Positions 43,428-54,879 of a stretch of DNA of 64,000 bases are shown here, one piece after another. The DNA lies in the NCBI RefSeq assembly GCF_040369795.1, contig NZ_AP028955.1:1-64000 (forward strand), in the 5' to 3' direction. Numbering within the stretch: position 1 is the first letter of the stretch; every line of letters starts with the position of its first letter. The DNA is from Spiroplasma_E ixodetis_B. Its GTDB lineage: Bacteria; Bacillota_I; Bacilli_A; Mycoplasmatales; VBWQ01. The position numbers and the translations under genes were made by a program. The notes beneath the pieces were generated by a model. The model was not told where the DNA came from. It worked only from the letters and a program-made list of their open reading frames with translations, and ran no database searches.

Positions 43428-44760
43428 TGTTGAGTAATCTGTGTAACTTACAAAAATAACTATGTTTAATTAATTCTAGTAAATAAAATTAAATAACTAG
43501 AAAGAGTGAGTTACTTATGTCTAAAAAACAAAATATTAATAATAATAATAATGATCCAATATCAAAAGCAGTAGATTTATTATTAAAAAATACTGAAGAT
43601 TTAACAACAGTTTTTAAAGAGGGAGGTTTATATAAAGAATTAACAAAAAGATTAGTTGAAAAAATGTTGAATTCTGAAATGCAAAATTATTTAGGATATG
43701 AAAAAAATAAACATAATACTAGTGAAAATGATCGTAATGGTATAAGCTCAAAAAAATTAATAACTCAACAAGGTAAAATTGAGATTAATGTACCACGAGA
43801 TCGTAATAGTAATTTTGAGCCAGTAATAGTTGCAAAAAGACAAAGAAGATTTGATGGTTTTGATCAACAAGTTCTTTTATTATATGCCAAAGGCATGACT
43901 TTATAATATATTAGAATGCAGTTACAAGAGTTATAACTAACTAAAGTAATTTTTACTCATAAATAATGTAAAATAATAATATGTAATTTAAACAGTTTTT
44001 GAATTTAAAAGTACAATTCAGCAATATTTAAAATAGATTAGGAAGATTAAATTATGCCAAAACCATACAGTTAAGACTTACGAAGAAAAGTAATAGAAGC
44101 CTATGAAAGTAAAAACATGAAAATTAAACAAATTTGTAAAGTGTTCAATATTACTAGAAAGAATTTATTCTTATGAAGAAAAAGAAAAAAAGAAACTGGG
44201 CATATAAAACCAATTTTGAATTATCAAAAAGGACATAGCCACAAAATAAAGGATTTAAATTAATTAAAAAATTATTTAGCGCAAAATAAAGATGTTACAG
44301 TTCAAAAAGTAATTGAAAAATTTGGTGATATGACTAAAGAAACAGTTTATAACTGTTTGAAAAAACTAAATTATACATATAAAAAAACTTTTCTATATGA
44401 ACAAAGAGATAAAAATAAACAAGAAGATTTTTTAAAAGAAATAGCTAAAATAATGAATGAAGATTTAGTATATATTGATGAATCTGGAATTGATGATAAT
44501 GAATTTTATAAATATGGTTGATCTGAAAAAGGTAAAAGATTATTTGATAATAAACCCGCATATAAAATAAAAAGAATGAGTATAATTGGTTCACTAAATA
44601 AAGGTAAATTAAAAGCCCTATGAGCATTTGAAGGACATTGCAACAGTAAAATTTTTGAATCATATGTAAAAAATATACTAATTACAGTATTAAAGCGTGG
44701 ACAAATTATAGTTTTAGATAATGCAACGTTTCATAATTCTAAATTAACACAACAATTAAT

Positions 44761-46220
44761 GGTAATGTTTAGTAATCTGTGTAACTTACAAAAATAACTA
44801 TGTTTAATTAATTATAGTAAATAAAATTAAATAACTAGAAAGAGTGAGTTACTTATGTCTAAAAAACAAAATATTAATAATAATTATCCAATATCAAAAG
44901 CAGTAGATTTATTATTAGAAAATACTGAAGATTTAAAAACCGTATTTAAAGAGGGAGATTTATATAAAGAATTAACAAAAAGATTAGTTGAAAAAATGTT
45001 GAATTCTGAAATGCACAATTATTTAGGATATGAAAAAAATCAACATAATACTAGTGAAAATGCTCGCAATGGTATAAATTCAAAAAAATTAATAACTCAA
45101 CAAGGTAAAATTGAGATTAATGTACCACGAGATCGTAATAGTAATTTTGAGCCAGTAATAGTTGCAAAAAGACAAAGAAGATTTGATGGTTTTGATCAAC
45201 AAGTTCTTTCATTATATGCCAAAGGCATGACTTTATCAGATATTAGAATGCAGTTACAAGAGTTATATCATGGTGCTGATATTAGTGAAAGTGTTATTAG
45301 TCAAATTACTGATTATGTTATTGATGATGTTAAAGCATGACAAAATCGGCCATTATAAAGTGTTTATCCGATTGTTGATTTTGATTGTATAGTAGTTAAA
45401 GTACGACAAGATAAAAGCGTTATTAACAAATCAGTTTATATAGCACTAGGATTTGATTTAGAAGGTAAAAAAGATGTTTTAGGTTTATGAATTAGTGAAA
45501 ATGAAGGTTCTAAGTTTTGATTATCTAATTTCACAGAAATGAAAAATCGAGGCTTAAATGATATTCTTATTGCTTGTAGTGACAATTTAACAGGAATGTC
45601 AGAAGCAATACAATCATTTTACCCTAAAACCGAACATCAATTATGCACAGTTCATCAAATTAGAAATAGTTTAAAATATGTTTCATACAAACATAGAAAA
45701 TCACTAGTTACAGATTTAAAACCAATTTATAGTGCATGTAGTGAAGAACAAGCAATGCAAGCTTTAGAATCTTTTGAAAGTAAATGAAATAAACAATATC
45801 CTCAAATTGCTAAATCATGATATAAAAATTGAGATAATTTAATGGTTTTTATTAGTTATCCTGCAGAAATCAAAAGAGTGATTTATACAAAAAATGGGTA
45901 ATGTTTAGTAATCTGTGTAACTTAGTGATTTTACAACTAAAATTTATTTAAAAAACACAGTTTTTAGGAAAGTCCCAAAAAATGCTATCGAATCTGTTAA
46001 TAGTCAATTACGAAAAGTTATTAGAAATAAAAAAGTTTTTCCAAATGATATGGCAGTTTTTAAAATATTTTACTTAGCAATTGAAAATATAACAAAAAAA
46101 TGAACACTGCCCATTCAAAATTGAAATACAGCAATTGCTCATTTTATGATAAAATTTGAAGATAGAATTAATCTAAACTAGTAACTTTGTAAAAAGATAC
46201 ACAGATTTTTAAAAAGCCTC
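44761..46220 (+). mobile_element. IS256-family element, copy d (contains an 80-bp MITE)
   Basis: The left end GGTAATGTTTAG at 44761 and right end AAAAAGCCTC at 46220 are both present. The transposase starts at ATG 44855 and is open for 167 codons with UGA read through. A TAA at 45356 (GAA to TAA) and the MITE at 45897 break it. The expected 8-bp duplication is not seen, because the right end abuts the inside of IS256 copy e. Confidence 0.88.
45897..45976. mobile_element. 80-bp MITE with 8-bp target duplication
   Basis: The element starts GGTAATGTTTAGTAATCTGT, the same first 28 bases as the IS256 left end, and ends CACAGTTTTTAGGAAAGTCC-C. It is flanked by AAAAAATG on both sides (45889-45896 and 45977-45984). 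The empty site (ACAACAAATGC) is visible in other IS256 copies. It encodes nothing and is probably mobilised by an IS256-type transposase. Confidence 0.8.
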
Positions 46221-46819
46221 CAATTCGAGGATATTGTTTATTTCATTTACTTTCAAAAGATTCTAAAGCTTGCATTGCTTGTTCTTCACTACATGCATTA
46301 TAAATTGGTTTTAAATCTGTAACTAGTGATTTTCTATGTTTGTATGAAACATATTTTAAACTATTTCTAATTTGATGAACTATGCATAATTGATGTTCGG
46401 TTTTAGGATAAACTGATTGTATTGCTTCTGACATTCCTGTTAAATTGTCACTACAAGCAATAAGAATATCATTTAAGCCTCGATTTTTCATTTCTGTGAA
46501 ATTAGATAATCAAAACTTAGAACCTTCATTTTCACTAATTCATAAACCTAAAATATCTTTTTTACCTTCTAAATCAACTCCTAGTGCTATATAAACTGAT
46601 TTGTTAATAATGCGTTTATCTTGTCGTACTTTAACTACTATACAATCAAAATAAACAATCGGATAAACACTTTCTAATGGCCGATTTTGTCATGCTTCAA
46701 CATCATCAATAACATCATCAGTAATTTGACTAATAACACTTTCACTAATATCAGCACCATGATATAACTATTGTAACTGCATTCTAATATCTGATAAAGT
46801 CATGCCTTTGGCATATAAT

Positions 46820-47969
46820 AGACATATTCCGTAAATAAATTTTTTAAAAGTCAATTAATAATTTAAAATTTATTTTATAATTTCTTTATTAATAAATTAA
46901 TAAGGTGTTGATAAAAATGAATTTTGAAAATTTAAAAAAATTAAAAAATGAACAATTTTATAGATATTTTGGTATAAAACGTTTTCATTTTGATGAAATG
47001 TTAACAAAATTAATTGAAATAGAAAATTTAAAAAAAACTAAAGGTAGAAAATATAAACTTTCAGTTGAAGAAAGATTGATGATGACTTTAGTATACTGAA
47101 AAGAATATTATACTTTTTTCCAAATGAGTATTAAATATAAAATGAGTGCATCAAGTTGTTTTCGAAATATTACTTGAGTAGAAAATAAACTTAGTGATGA
47201 CAAAGATTATCAGTTTTTAAAAACAAAATATAAATCAAAAATTGAGAAAAAACAAGAAGATTTAAATGAATTTCAATTTTATTTAATTGATTCAACTGAA
47301 ATTGAAATTGAAAGACCAACTAAAAAAAACTACAGTTAGAATATTTTTCTGGTAAAAGTCGAATTTTTTCTATAAAATTTCAAATTATATATGACTTTTT
47401 TAATAAAAAAATTGTTGATATTTTTGCTGATAATGGAAAAGTACATGATTTTCAAATATTAAAAAATTCAAATCTTGAATTTTCAGAAAAAACAATAATT
47501 ATTGGTGATTTGGGATATCAAGGAATACAAAATATTTATAAAAATACTATATTACCAATTAAAAAAACTAAAAATAAAAAATTAACTAAACAAGAAAAAA
47601 TCTACAATAAAATTATTTCAAAAATTAGAATTAAAGTTGAACATGTTTTTGCTTGATTAAAAAGATTCAAAATTTTAATAAATAAATGTAGAAAAAGTAT
47701 ATTTAGACTTATGTACTTAAGATTTAACTTACTTTGTGAAATTTTTAATAAAAAAACCATTAAAATAAAAAAATATTAAAAATATTTTTTTAAAAATTTA
47801 AATTTTTATCAAGTTAATATAAAAATAATATTAACAATTTTTGTGTTTGAAATATAAATTTATTTTTAAAGTATTTTTTTAAAAATATTAACTTCTATAA
47901 TTATTAACACTAAAAAATTTATAAATATTATTATTGACAATTGATTAAATTTATTTACGGAATATGTCT
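46820..47969 (+). mobile_element. IS5-family element, copy d (apparently intact)
   Basis: It is 1150 bp with both AGACATATTCCG ends; AAT (46817-46819) lies at its left. orfA and orfB are free of disabling stops, unlike the other copies. It is followed directly by the tail of a further IS5 copy. Confidence 0.9.
46917..47779 (+). CDS. IS5-family transposase made by -1 frameshifting (copy d)
   Basis: orfA runs from ATG 46917 (AAGGTG site) to TAG 47337-47339 and gives the N-terminal DNA-binding domain and the first catalytic Asp (LIDSTEIE). The canonical slippery heptamer A_AAA_AAC at 47324-47330 lies in the right phase. A -1 slip leads to orfB, starting LQLEYFSGKS, with GDLGYQG (second Asp) and KVEHVFAWLKR (Glu), and ending at TAA 47777-47779. 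The fusion would be about 287 residues, the normal IS5 length. orfA alone (140 residues) would be the more abundant product. UGA is read as Trp. Confidence 0.82.
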
Positions 47970-48447
47970 AATAATTATTGGTGATTTGGGATATCAAGGA
48001 ATACAAAATATTTATAAAAATACTATATTACCAATTAAAAAAACTAAAAATAAAAAATTAACTAAACAAGAAAAAATCTACAATAAAATTATTTCAAAAA
48101 TTAGAATTAAAGTTGAACATGTTTTTGCTTGATTAAAAAGATTCAAAATTTTAATAAATAAATGTAGAAAAATTATATTTAGACTTATGTACTTAAGATT
48201 TAACTTACTTTGTGAAATTTTTAATAAAACAAAACCATTAAAATAAAAAAATATTTTTAATATTTTTTTAAAAATTTAAATTTTTATCAAGTTAATATAA
48301 AAATAATATTAACAATTTTTGTGTTTGAAATATAAATTTATTTTTAAAGTATTTTTTTAAAAATATTAACTTCTATAATTATTAACACTAAAAAATTTAT
48401 AAATATTATTATTGACAATTGATTAAATTTATTTACGGAATATGTCT
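47970..48447 (+). mobile_element. Tail of a second IS5-family copy (copy e)
   Basis: It starts in mid-gene at IIIGDLGYQGIQN and runs to the right end TACGGAATATGTCT; AAT (48448-48450) follows and matches 46817-46819. It repeats the last 480 bp of copy d almost exactly. It probably results from insertion of one IS5 into another followed by recombination. Confidence 0.85.
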
Positions 48448-49939
48448 AATGAAAGAAATTGTTGATCAAAACCATCAAATCTTCTTTGTCTTTTTGCAAC
48501 TATTACTGGCTCAAAATTACTATTACGATCTCGTGGTACATTAATCTCAATTTTACCTTGTTGAGTTATTAATTTTTTTGAATTTATACCATTGCGAGCA
48601 TTTTCACTAGTATTATGTTGATTTTTTTCATATCCTAAATAATTGTGCATTTCAGAATTCAACATTTTTTCAACTAATCTTTTTGTTAATTCTTTATATA
48701 AACCTCCCTCTTTAAAAACTGTTGTTAAATCTTCAGTATTTTCTAGTAATAAATCTACTGCTTTTGATATTGGATCATTATTATTAATATTTTGTTTTTT
48801 AGACATAAGTAACTCACTCTTTCTAGTTATTTAATTTTATTTACTATAATTAATTAAACATAGTTATTTTTGTAAGTTACACAGATTACTAAACATTACC
48901 GAAAATGCTGGATGCAAACTATTATTTCTTCCAACATATTCTCTTAATTTAAATCCAATTGAACATTTTTGATTTGCTATAAAACATAATATAAGAAAAA
49001 TATTACCAAATTATTGACCAAATATTAAAAAAGCGATTGATTTTTTTCAAGATATGAGTAAACATTACTTTAGTCAGCTATATATCATGGTACTGATATT
49101 AGTGAAAGTGTTATTAGTCAAATTACTGATGATGTTATTGATGATGTTAAAGCATGACAAAATCGGCCATTAGAAAGTGTTTATCCGATTGTTTATTTGT
49201 AGTTAAAGTACGACAAGATAAACGCATTATTAACAAATCAGTTTATATAGCACTAGGAGTTGATTTAGAAGGTAAAAAAGATGTTTTAGGCTTATGAATT
49301 AGTGAAAATGAAGGTTCTAAGTTTCGATTATCTAATTCCACAGAAATGAAAAATCGAGGCTTAAATGATATTCTTATTGCTTGTAGTGACAATTTAACAG
49401 GAATGTCAGAAGCAATACAATCAGTTTATCCTAAAACCGAACATCAATTATGCATAGTTCATCAAATTAGAAATAGTTTAAAATTTGTTTCATACAAACA
49501 TAGAAAATCACTAGTTACAGATTTAAAACCAATTTATAGTGCATGTAGTTAAGAACAAGCAATGCAAGTTTTAGAATCTTTTGAAAGTAAATGAAATAAA
49601 CAATATCCTCAAATTGCTAAATCATGATATAAAAATTGAGATAATTTAATGGTTTTTATTAGTTATCATGCAGAAATCAAAAGAGTGATTTATACAACAA
49701 ATGCTATTGAATCTGTTAATAGTCAATTAAGAAAAGTTATTAGAAATAAAAAAGTTTTTCCAAATGATATGGCAGTTTTTAAAATATTTTACTTAGCAAT
49801 TGAAAATATAACAAAAAAATGAACACTGCCCATTCAAAATTGAAATACAGCAATTGCTCATTTTATGATAAAATTTGAAGATAGAATTAATCTAAACTAG
49901 TAACTTTGTAAAAAGATACACAGATTTTTAAAAAGCCTC

Positions 49940-50046
49940 TTCAAAATTGAAATACAGCAATTGCTTATTTTATGATAAAATTTGAAGATAGAATTAATCT
50001 AAACTAGTAACTTTGTAAAAAGATACACAGATTTTTAAAAAGCCTC
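49940..50046 (+). mobile_element. IS256 right-end fragment (copy f)
   Basis: The fragment repeats the last 107 bases of IS256 (FQNWNTAIAY..., then the right end AAAAAGCCTC) right after copy c. It shows that copy c entered or recombined with another IS256. The spacer to the dnaB stop is only 24 bases. Confidence 0.85.
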
Positions 50047-50070
50047 TAAATTTTAGGTTTTTTATTATTT

Positions 50071-51411
50071 TTATCCTGTATAATTTTCAAACTTACCTCA
50101 TTTTGGAATAAAAACAGTCACTACTTTTCCTGTCGGACCGTTTCGATGTTTAGAAATAAGAATTTCAGCAAGATTACTTTCTTGTGAACTTGTTGTTTCT
50201 TCGCTATTTTTTTCCTTATAATAATCATCACGATATAAAAACATAATTACATCAGCATCTTGTTCAATAGCCCCTGACTCACGTAAATCAGACATTAAAG
50301 GACGTTTTTCTTCACGTCTCTCTACCATTCTTGATAATTGTGATAAACAAACAATTGGTACTCTTAATTCTCTTGCCAAAATTTTTAAACTACGAGAAAT
50401 ATTCGAAACTTCTTGTTGACGTGATTCACTATCTCTACCAGTTAATAACTGTAAATAATCAATAATTACTAACTTAATGCTATTTTCACGACTTAATTTT
50501 CTTAATTTAGTTTGCAACTCTAAAACTCTTAAACCAGGTGTATCATCAATAATAATTCTTTTTTGTTTCAATTGCTCAGCAGTAGCACTAATACGATTTC
50601 AATCAGCCTGTGTAAATTTAGACTTATTACGTAAACGATTAGCATCAAAATGTCCTTGACAAGAAATCATTCTTGTAATTAATTGATCTTTTGGCATTTC
50701 TAATGAAAAAATAACAACAACATCGTTTTTATTATCTTGTTCATTAGCAGCATTTAAAGCAAAATTAAGTGCTAAGGCGGTTTTACCCATTGAAGGTCTA
50801 GCTGCTAAAATAATTAAGTCACCTCGTTGAAAACCACTAGTAATCATATCCAAATTGTTAATACCTGAACTTGTACCAGTAATATTAACTGTTGATTTTT
50901 GTAGTTGTTCAATTTTAGTTACCACATCATCAATGTGTTCACTAATTGGCAACATCTCTTCATGATTACGTTCACTACTTACTTGTACAATTTGAGCTTC
51001 AGCAGCAATTAAAACTTCATTAATTGACTTTTCACTTTGTAACTCTTTACCAATATTTTTTAAAGCATTTTCTAATTGTCGTTTAGTAGTTCTTTCAATC
51101 AAAATATCAATGTGTTCTTTTAAATTAGCATCAGTAATATATTGAGCCACTAAAGAAGATAAATATTCAATTCCACCAATTTTATCCAAATTATTTTGCT
51201 TAACTAATTCTTCGGCAATAGTTGTTACATCAATACCAGAATTATTTTTATAAAGATTGGTAATTGTTTTAAAAATAATTTGATTAGAATTAATTGTAAA
51301 GTCATGTGGTGCCAATAAATTTAATGCACTTTCACATGCTGGTGATGATTGAATCATCGCACTTAAAACATTAACTTCTGCATTATTTATATATTGACCA
51401 TTGTTAGACAT
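50071..51411 (-). CDS. dnaB: Replicative DNA helicase DnaB
   Basis: It unwinds DNA at the fork. The N-terminal domain starts AEVNVLSAMIQSSPACESAL. The RecA-like domain has LIILAARPSMGKTALALNFA (Walker A, about residues 200-210), VVIFSLEMP, LKLVIIDYLQLL (Walker B) and SRSLKILARELRVPIVCLSQLSR. It is 446 residues, normal, ending IPKWGKFENYTG when UGA 50095 is Trp. The start is two bases beyond the rplI stop, so they are one operon. The 3' end abuts IS256 debris. Confidence 0.95.
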
Positions 51412-51413
51412 AA

Positions 51414-51857
51414 TTATTCTCCTAAAACTTCAACCTTTAATTGTGCAATAATTGTAACATCTAATTTAATATTAATGTTAGTTATACCTAATTCATTAAT
51501 AGGATTAAATTTAACAAATTTATGTTTATCAATTTTAATGTTATATTTTTGCACTAGTTGTTCACAAATTTGTTTTGAAGAAATAGCACCAGAAACTTTA
51601 CCATTATTACTTTTTAATTTAAATTGTAAAGTAATTAAAGCTAATTGTTCTTTAATTTTTTGTAAATCTTCTAATTCCATTTCTCGTTGTATTTTTTTAT
51701 TTTCAATTACTTTTTGATTAATTTTTAATGCTTCTGATGTAGCAATTACAGCTAATTTTCTAGGTAATAAATAATTTTTTCCATAACCATCACTAACATT
51801 AACAACTTCACCTTTTTTACCATAATTTTTAACATCCGTTAAAAGTACAACTTTCAT
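51414..51857 (-). CDS. rplI: 50S ribosomal protein L9
   Basis: It reads MKVVLLTDVKNYGKKGEVVNVSDGYGKNYLLPRKLA at the N-terminus, the rRNA-binding domain. A long helix and the C-terminal domain (SNNGKVSGAISSKQI) follow. It has 147 residues. The ATG at 51855-51857 is chosen over the one at 51866 because the GTGAG ribosome site directly touches the earlier ATG. It lies between gdpP and dnaB. Confidence 0.95.
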   Translation of the reverse strand: MKVVLLTDVKNYGKKGEVVNVSDGYGKNYLLPRKLAVIATSEALKINQKVIENKKIQREMELEDLQKIKEQLALITLQFKLKSNNGKVSGAISSKQICEQLVQKYNIKIDKHKFVKFNPINELGITNINIKLDVTIIAQLKVEVLGE

Positions 51858-51889
51858 TGTAAACATCTCACTTTCTATTTTAATAATTT

Positions 51890-53887
51890 TTAATACCTTT
51901 CAGTAGTAGCGCTTTCACTTTGATATACGCCACTTTCAATTAGTTTCACCAATTCATCATACAATGCTCTGATTCCCAATTTACTACTTTGGACAGCAGC
52001 AGCACTAAAGTGACCACCACCACCTAAGTTTTCACAAATAATTTGAACATTTATTTCACCGTTGCTTCGTGCTGATAAACAGGCACGTCCTTGACGATCA
52101 TAAGCGATAGTAAATGATGCTTTACAATCACGTAAGTCTAACAACATTTCTGAAATTTGGGCTAAATATGAAGTATGTACTTCTAAGTTTTCATCACCAA
52201 CAGCAACTAAAAATCCTTTTTTAATTTCTTGGGCGTGACTAATTAAAGCAAATTTATCAATTAGTTCATTTAAACTATTTTTCAATAATCCTTTAACTTT
52301 AGAAGGATAAGCGCCTCAATCAGTTAATAATCCACAGGCTTCAAAAGTTCTTCTTGTTGTTCTTACTTGGAAATTATTAGTATCAATTAAAATACCCGCA
52401 AACATTATATTTCATAAAAATTCTGATTCAATATTATTAAAATCATTATAATAAATAATTTCTGTCATTGCTTCAGCTGTTGAAGAGGTTCCTGCATCAA
52501 TATAAGAAGTAATGGTGCTACTAATTGATTCATCAGAAACACGATGATGATCAATAACAATAATTTTTACAGCTTTACTTAATAAATCAGGACTATCAAC
52601 GCGTTGCGGATTATGAGTATCAACAACAATTAATAAAGTGTTTGCATGAAGAAATTTAAGTGCTTGTTTACCTGTAATAAAATTACGACTAATATAACTT
52701 TCAGGAACAAGTTCATGAAGAATTTTTAATGTTTTTTCATCAACTTCATTTTGATTAATAACATAATGAGCACTTTTATTTAAACTTTTAGCAATTTCAA
52801 TAATAGCTGTTCCTGAAGAAATACTATCAAAATCAGCAGCCGCATGTCCCATAACTAAAATGTTTTCTGCTAATTTTATTTCATTATATAATGATTGTGC
52901 AAACATTCTAATATTAATTTTAGATTCTGATTGTTTTGCTTCAATAGTACCTCCAATAAAAACTGTATTACCACCGAATTCACGAATAACTACTTGATCA
53001 CCACCACGATAAACTGCTAACTCTTTACTTTCAATAGCCAAATCATATAGATCTTTACTAATAGCATTACCATAAGAGAAACCAGCAGATAACGTAATAT
53101 CTGCTTTAAATTTTTTAACACCTTCTCGAATATTTTTAATAAGTGGAAAGTTATCATTTCTTGCTTTATTAAATTCATTTTGATAAAGCAAGATATTGTA
53201 ACCATCTTCAATATTACCTAATAATAAACCTGAATAATTATTAGCAAAATCATTTAATTCAGTTTTAATAAATGCTTCAACACGAATTTGATTCTCAACT
53301 CTTAATTTTTGTAAAGAATTATAAAAATTATCAATACTAATTACACCAAAAACTAATTTTTCTTGCTGTAATTTATTATATAAGAAATGATATTTAGTTG
53401 TTTCTTGTAACAAAATTGTTCTAGTTTGTACTAAATAAATAGCATCATAAAGCATATCTTCAATTTTAAGTGTAATTTGAGTAATATTATTACTAATTAA
53501 TTGTTCTAAATCTCTTGATAGTTTAACAATTGATTTTCCAATTAATCTACCTAAACCTTTATCTTCTAAAAATTCACTTACTCACATAATTGATAAATCA
53601 CTATCTAAAACAATCATACCCACACTACCAAAAGTTAAAGCTTGTGCATTATTTAATTTTATGATTTCAGCTGTGTTAATATAACGATGACGAATTCATA
53701 AACTAAATAAAAAAATATAAAGACAAACAATAATAAAATTACCTAAAACTAAACTTAAAATTACAGTAATAGTGACCACTTGTTCTGCTGTCTCAATATT
53801 AACAATAAAATAAGTCAAGCCAATTAAAATTTCAATTACTAATCAAACAATCATTATTAAATGATAATTTCTTAACGATTTGAACAC
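51890..53887 (-). CDS. gdpP: Cyclic-di-AMP phosphodiesterase GdpP (DHH family)
   Basis: It hydrolyses c-di-AMP, which controls potassium and turgor. It is 665 residues, from GTG 53885-53887 after AGGAAGTG. Two N-terminal membrane segments (about 10-28 and 40-65) come first, then a PAS-like region. A degenerate GGDEF domain follows, with YRGGDQVVIREF. The DHH domain has VMGHAAADFDSI and VIDHHRVSDE, and DHHA1 ends with NLGGGGHFSAAA. All metal-binding motifs are intact. rplI follows after 32 bases; this order matches B. subtilis. Confidence 0.93.
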
Positions 53888-53913
53888 TTTGTCACTTCCT
53901 TCTAATATTATTA

Positions 53914-53919
53914 ATTATA
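53914..53919 (-). promoter_or_regulatory. Probable -10 box of the gdpP-rplI-dnaB operon
   Basis: TATAAT on the minus strand lies 26 bases before the gdpP start. No convincing -35 box is seen. Confidence 0.45.
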
Positions 53920-54040
53920 CTATAACACTAATATTAAAAACAGCCATTATCTTTTATGTAATATAATACTATTAAGGTCTTTTTATTTTAATTTTAAACT
54001 ATTATTTAAAATAAAATATTTTTAAGATAAAAAAATAAAT

Positions 54041-54077
54041 AAAAATTGAGTAAGATTTGTAAACTTACTCAATTTTT
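54041..54077 (-). terminator. Rho-independent terminator of the rpsF-ssb-rpsR operon
   Basis: AAAATTGAGTAAG and its complement form a 13-bp stem around a 9-base loop, right after the rpsR stop. On the minus strand a T-rich run follows. The rest of 53920-54040 shows no gene. Confidence 0.85.
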
Positions 54078-54078
54078 A

Positions 54079-54309
54079 TTATCTTGAATATCTTAATAAT
54101 CCCATGATTTGGGCACGTTTTATATTTTTAGCAATTAAACGTTGATACTTTGGATTAGTACCTGTTGTTCTTGCTGGCAAAATTTTGTTATTATTACCCA
54201 TAAATTTACTTAGTAATTCAATATCTTTATAATCAATATAAGTAATATTATTTTTAGTAATAAAACAAGATTTTCTTCTTGTAAAATTTCTTGGTTTACC
54301 AGTGTTCAT
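54079..54309 (-). CDS. rpsR: 30S ribosomal protein S18
   Basis: It is 76 residues with the family pattern RRKSCFITKNNITYIDYKDIELL and NPKYQRLIAKNIKRAQIMGLL. The ribosome site AGGAGG lies just before ATG 54307-54309. It is the last gene of the rpsF-ssb-rpsR operon; S18 binds S6 in the ribosome platform. Confidence 0.96.
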   Translation of the reverse strand: MNTGKPRNFTRRKSCFITKNNITYIDYKDIELLSKFMGNNNKILPARTTGTNPKYQRLIAKNIKRAQIMGLLRYSR

Positions 54310-54321
54310 AATTATCCTCCT

Positions 54322-54825
54322 TTAATTATTTAAATCTCAAATGATATCTTCTTCATCAAATTCTATATTTTGAATAGCCGCTTCTTTTTCTTGAAACTGA
54401 TTAGTATTAGTAAAGGCAATATCAGCACTATAATTAGGACTTTTAAAAGCATCATCTAAATGAATTTTATTCTCATCTCTTGGTTTTGAATAATTAATAT
54501 TAGTATTATTACCACTACTATCTTTTTTACGATTATCTAAAAAAGTAACAGTTTGTGCAACCACTTCAGTAATATATAGTTCTTTTCCATTTTGATCGGT
54601 TGATTTTCTTACTGACAGTCTTCCTGAAACTGAAATTAAAGAACCTTTAACTAAATAATTAGTCATATTTTCAGCAACTTTATTTCAAGCCACACACGAA
54701 ATATAATCAGCTTGATTTTGAATATTATTAACTGCAAGTGTAAAAAAAGTAAAAGGTTTTCCTGTTGAAGTTTGATGTAACTTTAAATCACGAGTGATTC
54801 TACCAATTAATGTAACAATATTCAT
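54322..54825 (-). CDS. ssb: Single-stranded DNA-binding protein
   Basis: The OB-fold begins MNIVTLIGRITRDLKLHQTSTGKPFTFF, and FISCVAWNKVAENM-like sequence and SLISVSGRLSVRKSTDQNGKELY follow. The linker is Asn/Lys-rich and the end is acidic (FDEEDIIWDLNN), a variant of the usual acidic tip. It is 167 residues from ATG 54823-54825. A shorter start at 54666 would remove half of the OB-fold. It lies between rpsF and rpsR. Confidence 0.94.
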
Positions 54826-54879
54826 TTTTTATCCTCACTTTTAACTTAGATTTTATTAATCTTTTTGTTCAGTATTCGA

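Larger units (their letters stand above)
46221..48900 (-). mobile_element. IS256-family element, copy e (5' part, inverted against copy d)
   Basis: The sequence begins inside the transposase gene (CAATTCGAGGATATTG) and runs, in reverse, to the left end at 48900. The gene start is at ATG 48804-48806. It is split by IS5 copies d and e, with AAT on each side of that block. The part corresponding to the right end is missing. Confidence 0.85.
43932..49082 (+). mobile_element. IS630-family element, copy c (interrupted by two IS256 copies)
   Basis: The left end TATAACTAACTAAAG is at 43932 and the transposase at ATG 44054, with a stop in codon 7. The gene is open from about 44330 to 44760. It is cut there by IS256 copies d and e and resumes at 48901 (ENAGCKLLFLPTYS), ending with GTCAGCTATA near 49082. 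Both flanks are IS256 copy c sequence around a TA, so it inserted into that element. Confidence 0.88.
43433..49939 (+). mobile_element. IS256-family element, copy c (outer shell of a nested stack)
   Basis: The left end GGTAATGTTGAG starts at 43433, the transposase at ATG 43517. A stop lies at 43902 (TCA-GAT became TAA-TAT). The gene is interrupted at a TA (43932) by IS630 copy c and resumes at 49083 as YHGTDISESVISQITDD, running to 49900. The right end AAAAAGCCTC closes at 49939. A short deletion near 49195 and a stop near 49550 also inactivate it. Confidence 0.88.

Noticed and set aside
44445..44663. Minus-strand open frame opposite the IS630 transposase, repeated at 59548-59766 and 62149-62367
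   Set aside because: Its repetition only reflects the repeated IS630; the sequence is an antisense artefact.
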